From Streptomyces wuyuanensis (lineage in GTDB: Bacteria > Actinomycetota > Actinomycetes > Streptomycetales > Streptomycetaceae): a stretch of 64,000 nucleotides of DNA. Both the position numbers and the translations under genes were made by a program. This document shows positions 60,731-64,000 of the stretch, piece after piece. The stretch is from the NCBI RefSeq assembly GCF_900103455.1, contig NZ_FNHI01000009.1, positions 146,454 to 210,453 on the forward strand, read 5' to 3'. Numbering within the stretch: position 1 is the first letter of the stretch; each line of letters starts with the position of its first letter. A model generated the notes under the pieces. It did not search any database. It was not told the DNA's origin and saw nothing but the letters and a program-made list of their open reading frames with translations.

Positions 60731-60882
60731 GCGAGACTCCGGTGCGGCGGGTGCGACGGGTGCGGCACGGGGACGGCCGGATGCCTGGTATGCGGGATAA
60801 CCTTCGGTGGTACGAAGCCGGGGTCCACCCCCTTCCCGGCGGACCGAACTCATACACCGAGGGCGCGTTGCGTGAGAACGAG

Positions 60883-61869
60883 ATGGCCGTGTTCGGCGTG
60901 TCCGCTGCGGAGGAAGAGCTCTACCGGCACTTTCTGCGCAACCCGGATACCACGATCGAGGACCTGCACGCGCTCGCCCACAAGGACGGGCCGAGCCGGG
61001 AGCAGAACCCGGAGCAGTGCCTGGAGCGGTTGCGCCGGCTCGGACTGATCCACCCCACAGGCGCCGACGGCCGGATCACGCCCGCGGATCCCGAGGTCGC
61101 AGTGGCCCGCCTGACGGACGCCCGACTGCACGCCCTGCACCAGGAGTTGCAGCGGGTGACGCAGGCCCGGCACGTCATCCAGGGGCTGCGGGCCGAGCAG
61201 GGCGAATGGATGGCGCCGCAGGGAATCGAGCAGTTGCACGGGCTGGACGACATCCGCAACCGCATCGAGGACCTCGCCTTCTTCGCGCGTGACGAGATCC
61301 TGTCGGTCGAGCCGTACACCAAGTTGTCGGCTGAGAACATCGCCCGGTCGAGGCCGCTGGACATGCGCTGTCTGCGCCGGGGGGTGCGCATACGGAACGT
61401 CGTGCTGCGGGCCGCTCTCGACAACCCGCCCACCGCGGGCTATCTGCGGGAGTTGGTCGCGGAGGGCGCCATGATCAGGGTGGCCGAGAACATAACCGAG
61501 CGGATCCTCGTGTACGACGGCCACACGGCCCTGGTGCCCGTGGATCCGCGCAACACGGCGCGGGGTGCGCTGCTGGCCCGCAGCAATGGGCTGGTGGCCA
61601 ACATCATCGCCCTGTTCGAGAAGATCTGGTCCCAGGCCGAGCAACTGACCGCAGTGGCGGGGCCCGAGGGCGCCGAGGAGCGGCTGACCGGTACCGAGCG
61701 GCGGGTGCTGCTGTCGATGTGCTCGGCGGGCAAGGACGAGGTGGGGGCCCGGGAGCTGGGTGTCTCGGTACGGACGTACAGGCGTCATGTCGCGGACATC
61801 ATGCAGAAGCTGGGAGCGGCGAACCGGGCACATGCGGCGCTGCTCGCACGGGAGCGGGGCTGGGTCTGA
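60883..61869 (+). CDS. LuxR-type transcriptional regulator with TrmB-like N-terminal domain
   Basis: About 328 residues. The N-terminal winged helix (VSAAEEELYRHFLRNPDTTI, CLERLRRLGLIHPTG) resembles TrmB. A middle helical/PLD-like sensor region follows (IRNRIEDLAFFARDEILSVE, YTKLSAENIARSRPLDMRCL). The C-terminus is a LuxR-like HTH (LTGTERRVLLSMCSAGKDEV, ARELGVSVRTYRRHVADIMQ). This fusion is common in Streptomyces, often next to biosynthetic genes. ATG 60883 is the most likely start (GAGAACGAG upstream). It lies 1.9 kb from the RiPP precursor. Confidence 0.85.
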   Translation: MAVFGVSAAEEELYRHFLRNPDTTIEDLHALAHKDGPSREQNPEQCLERLRRLGLIHPTGADGRITPADPEVAVARLTDARLHALHQELQRVTQARHVIQGLRAEQGEWMAPQGIEQLHGLDDIRNRIEDLAFFARDEILSVEPYTKLSAENIARSRPLDMRCLRRGVRIRNVVLRAALDNPPTAGYLRELVAEGAMIRVAENITERILVYDGHTALVPVDPRNTARGALLARSNGLVANIIALFEKIWSQAEQLTAVAGPEGAEERLTGTERRVLLSMCSAGKDEVGARELGVSVRTYRRHVADIMQKLGAANRAHAALLARERGWV

Positions 61870-61870
61870 A

Positions 61871-61896
61871 CCCGGTCGGGGCCGCCCCCGACCGGG
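61871..61896. terminator. hairpin directly after the LuxR-type gene
   Basis: CCCGGTCGGGG (61871-61881) pairs perfectly with CCCCGACCGGG (61886-61896) over a 4-nt loop, 1 bp past the stop and between convergent genes. Confidence 0.85.
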
Positions 61897-61957
61897 ACGG
61901 CAAGCGGGCCGGGGCGGTCGGGGCAGGGGGGCAGGGGCCGTCCACGACCGCCGGCGG

Positions 61958-62215
61958 TCAGTCGCGGTCGCGGGACCAGCCGCGCAGCCCCGAGTCGGCG
62001 AGGGCGCGGCTGACGGCGCGGCTGACCGTGTGCGGGTCGGTGGCCGCGTCGAGGGCGATACGCAGCCGGATGCGGTCGGCACGGACCTCCGGCCGGCAGG
62101 GCCAGTGCGCGGGCAGCAGGCCCAGCAGCCGGACGACGGTGGTCTGGCCCGCGGGCGCGGAACGGTCGTCGCGCACGGCGACGACGTCGACGTACTCCGG
62201 CCGGCCGGCGGTCAT
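61958..62215 (-). CDS. small conserved-type hypothetical protein coupled to the amidohydrolase
   Basis: An 85-residue protein: VDVVAVRDDRSAPAGQTTVV, RLLGLLPAHW, ADRIRLRIALDAATDPHTVS and ADSGLRGWSRDRD. Alternating strand/helix pattern, no motif I recognise. Its ATG overlaps the stop of the amidohydrolase gene (ATGA), which is the main evidence that it is a real, translationally coupled gene. Confidence 0.65.
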   Translation of the reverse strand: MTAGRPEYVDVVAVRDDRSAPAGQTTVVRLLGLLPAHWPCRPEVRADRIRLRIALDAATDPHTVSRAVSRALADSGLRGWSRDRD

Positions 62216-63534
62216 CGCGGTGCGCCCTCCCGGTGGCCGGATGCACCCGGCGCGTCCGCCCCGTTGTCGCCAGTCCCGGGCGCGCCCTGCCGGCGGCCCG
62301 AAACACCCGGCGCGTCCGCCCTGTGGCCGGGGCCGGCGAGCAGGCTCCGTGCCGCCGTGGCCAGCGCGGTGATGCCGGTGGGGAGGGCCGTGCGCACGTC
62401 GGGGGCGAACGTGTCCGTGTGGTTGGCCGGGACCGGTTCGCCGCCGGCCCTCGCCGCGCGCCACTGCCGGGCGCCGGTGGCGCCGAGCATCCAGTAGGCG
62501 ACGGGCACCCCGTCCACGGCGTAGTGGGGGAAGTCCTCGGTGGCGGTCGATCCGGGCCAGCCGGTCACCCGGTGTGCGCCGAAGGCGTCCTCGTGGGCCC
62601 GGCGCACGCGGAGGGCCGTGTCCGGGTCGGCCACGAGGACGGGCGAGACGGCCGTGACCGTGATCTCCGGTTCGCGGTCGCAGCCGGAGGCGGCGCACTC
62701 GGCCCGGACGATCCGCCGGACGGCCTCGGTCACCCGGGTCAGAGAGGCGTCGGTGAACGCCCTGACGGAGACCGACATCCGCGCTTCGGAGGGGATGACG
62801 TTGGCCCGGTCCCCGGCGTGCAGCGAGCCGACGGTGAGTACGACCGGTTCGCCGGGTGCGGTCTCGCGGGACACCACCGTCTGGAGCCTCATGACGACGG
62901 CGGCCGCGGTCACCACCGGGTCAACGGCGAACTGCGGGGTGCCCGCGTGCCCGCCTTGGCCGTGGACGACCACGTCGAGGGTGGCGCCGGCGGACATCAA
63001 CGGCCCCGGCCCGTGCGCCACCGACCCGGCGGGCAGCGGTGCGCAGTGCTGGGCGAGCACCGCGTCCGGGGTTCCGAAGCGCTCGTAGAGACCGTCGTCG
63101 AGCATCGCCCGGGCTCCGCTGAGGGTCTCCTCCGCGGGCTGTCCGACGACCACGAGTGTGCCCCGCCAGGAGTCGCGGGCGACGGCGAGGAGGGCGACCG
63201 CACCGGCGGCGGCCGCGGTGTGCAGGTCGTGTCCGCAGGCGTGCATGACACCGGGGACGGTGCTGGCGTACTTCAGTCCGGTGCGCTCCCGTACCGGCAG
63301 CGCGTCGAGTTCGGCACGGACCATCACCGTGGGGCCCGCGCCGTTGCGGAGCACTCCGACGACGCCGTGCCCGCCGACGCGGCGGGTGACCGTGCAGCCG
63401 TCGCGTTCGAGCCGGGCGGCGAGTACCCCGGCCGTGCGGACCTCGGCGCCCGACAGTTCGGGGTGGGCGTGCAGATCGGCGTACAGTGCGGCGGCGTCCC
63501 TCAGGACGTCCCGCGGAACGGCAGATGCGGTCAT
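62212..63534 (-). CDS. M20-family amidohydrolase / metallopeptidase
   Basis: A 440-residue zinc-type hydrolase of the N-acyl-amino-acid amidohydrolase group. Metal and catalytic motifs are LHAHPELSGAEVRTA, HACGHDLHTAAAAGAVALL, GQPAEETLSGARAMLDDGLY (with catalytic Glu pair) and HGQGGHAGTPQFAVDP in the lid domain, plus STATEDFPHYA. The C-terminal 35 residues are Gly/Ala-rich. ATG 63534 follows AAGGAGAC. It is divergent from the RiPP precursor gene with repeats between; a role in precursor or product processing is possible but unproven. Confidence 0.9.
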   Translation of the reverse strand: MTASAVPRDVLRDAAALYADLHAHPELSGAEVRTAGVLAARLERDGCTVTRRVGGHGVVGVLRNGAGPTVMVRAELDALPVRERTGLKYASTVPGVMHACGHDLHTAAAAGAVALLAVARDSWRGTLVVVGQPAEETLSGARAMLDDGLYERFGTPDAVLAQHCAPLPAGSVAHGPGPLMSAGATLDVVVHGQGGHAGTPQFAVDPVVTAAAVVMRLQTVVSRETAPGEPVVLTVGSLHAGDRANVIPSEARMSVSVRAFTDASLTRVTEAVRRIVRAECAASGCDREPEITVTAVSPVLVADPDTALRVRRAHEDAFGAHRVTGWPGSTATEDFPHYAVDGVPVAYWMLGATGARQWRAARAGGEPVPANHTDTFAPDVRTALPTGITALATAARSLLAGPGHRADAPGVSGRRQGAPGTGDNGADAPGASGHREGAPR

Positions 63535-63626
63535 CGGGTCTCCTTGCCCCTCCGTGCGACGGTGACGGACCGGAAGGCGGCTCCCCGGCCAGCGTCCCCG
63601 GCCGGCACGACAGACGTCCGGCGTTC

Positions 63627-63660
63627 CGCTGACACCGGGTGTCAGCGAAGTGTCAGTGAC
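63627..63660. promoter_or_regulatory. CTGACAC repeat array upstream of the RiPP precursor
   Basis: CGCTGACACC-G-GGTGTCAGCG (63627-63647) is a perfect 21-bp palindrome. Another GTGTCAG lies at 63650-63656, 11 bp from the previous one, followed by TGAC. The element lies between the divergent amidohydrolase and precursor genes, about 100 bp from each start. Confidence 0.7.
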
Positions 63661-63756
63661 AGCCCGGGTGAGGTGAAAGGGCGTTCGGCTGCAATGGGCC
63701 TTGCGAGGGAGACCGCCGGACCCGCCGGCCGGCCCCGCAGACCGAGGGAGACGCCC

Positions 63757-63933
63757 ATGACCCCGAAGCCCGAACTCGCCACGCTCGCCGACGAGATCCT
63801 GGAGCTGGAGTCCGAGACCTTCGAGATCTCGGACTACTCGGACGCCGCCGAGGTCGTCCTCGCCGGTTCGACGTCGTGTTCCTCCACGTCGACCTGCTCC
63901 AGCACCACCAGCACCACCTCCTGCAGCGCCTGA
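63757..63933 (+). CDS. RiPP precursor peptide (thiazolylpeptide-type candidate)
   Basis: A 58-residue peptide. Residues 1-36 are an acidic leader (MTPKPELATLADEILELESE, then TFEISDYSDAAEVVLAG). Residues 38-58 form the core STSCSSTSTCSSTTSTTSCS with a final Ala: 20 of 21 residues are Ser, Thr or Cys, with Cys at 41, 47 and 56. Acidic leader plus S/T/C-only core is the pattern of thiazolylpeptide (thiopeptide-like) precursors, where Cys/Ser/Thr become azoles and Ser/Thr dehydroamino acids. ATG 63757 follows CGAGGGAG. No YcaO, dehydratase or transport gene is in the window; they would be downstream. A lanthipeptide-type fate is the main alternative. Confidence 0.85.
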   Translation: MTPKPELATLADEILELESETFEISDYSDAAEVVLAGSTSCSSTSTCSSTTSTTSCSA

Positions 63934-63948
63934 TCCCGGGAGCACGGG

Positions 63949-63999
63949 CCGTCCGACGGACGGACCACGGCCTCCCGTCCGGCGGAGCTTGCGCCGGAC
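63949..63999 (+). terminator. two hairpins after the precursor gene
   Basis: CCGTCC-GAC-GGACGG (63949-63963) and GTCCGGCG-N7-CGCCGGAC (63977-63999) follow the precursor stop by 15 and 43 bp. They may act as a partial terminator, giving excess precursor mRNA over downstream genes; the window ends here. Confidence 0.55.
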
Positions 64000-64000
64000 G

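Overview
The window is chromosomal DNA of a high-GC actinomycete, almost certainly Streptomyces. Supporting signs are G/C-ending codons throughout, frequent GTG and TTG starts, purine-rich ribosome-binding sites, an SsgA-like sporulation protein, several actinomycete-only families (DUF4235, DUF6479, DUF6328, DUF3040, Rv1733c-like) and a dense set of SpoIIE-type phosphatases, RsbW-like kinases and STAS antagonists. No rRNA, tRNA, CRISPR array, replication origin or intact mobile element is visible. The gene mix (stress, secretion, regulation, secondary paralogues of housekeeping genes) suggests an accessory or chromosome-arm region.

Layout. 1-7.8 kb is a stress-type block: a basic-protein tail, an SRPBCC protein with an acidic tail, CsbD, a stand-alone LigD phosphoesterase, a YbdK-type ligase, a STAS protein, a Rieske-containing FAD oxidoreductase, DUF6479, an FUSC transporter and DUF4235. 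7.9-12.5 kb holds two PLP enzymes flanking a GPH-type transporter. 12.5-20.8 kb carries a multi-sensor SpoIIE phosphatase, a soluble poly-HAMP hybrid histidine kinase, a winged-helix regulator and a STAS protein. 21-24.6 kb has holin/DUF3618 stress proteins, an ester-cyclase/TetR divergent pair and cysteine-free L33 and L36 paralogues. 24.6-30.6 kb is a double partner-switch region. One part is a kinase and antagonist pair. The other is an overlapping operon of PP2C phosphatase, cobalamin-binding sensor and STAS antagonist, with a kinase divergent to it; the cobalamin protein carries the Wx9EH motif of B12 photoreceptors.

31-37 kb contains three consecutive genes for secreted low-complexity proteins (17-residue glycine repeats; collagen-like plus HTH-like; glycine-rich with cysteine pairs), an anchored AA10 polysaccharide monooxygenase and membrane proteins. 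A roughly 54-bp promoter-like element recurs upstream of three of these genes. 37.5-43.2 kb holds a second NAD-dependent DNA ligase, an SsgA-like protein, a cold-shock protein and a hydrolase. 43.3-47.7 kb is a detoxification-type regulon: WrbA, a muconolactone-isomerase-like protein, an SDR, a nitronate monooxygenase, a TetR regulator and an NTF2-like protein. Six copies of a TAG-N2-GACCGGTC-N2-CTA type operator sit there in three pairs.

48-56 kb encodes a secreted nuclease, trypsin, MarR, DUF4142, a flavodoxin, an MreB-like ATPase and two DksA-type zinc fingers. 56.6-62 kb has a NarL-type two-component system, a frameshifted ASCH gene, an SRPBCC protein, an aldo/keto reductase and a LuxR-type regulator. 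The right end (62-64 kb) carries an M20 amidohydrolase divergent from a 58-residue RiPP precursor whose core is almost entirely Ser, Thr and Cys. Its modification genes would lie beyond the window. The features I rate most interesting are this precursor, the shared promoter element, the B12 partner-switch operon and the six-operator TetR regulon.
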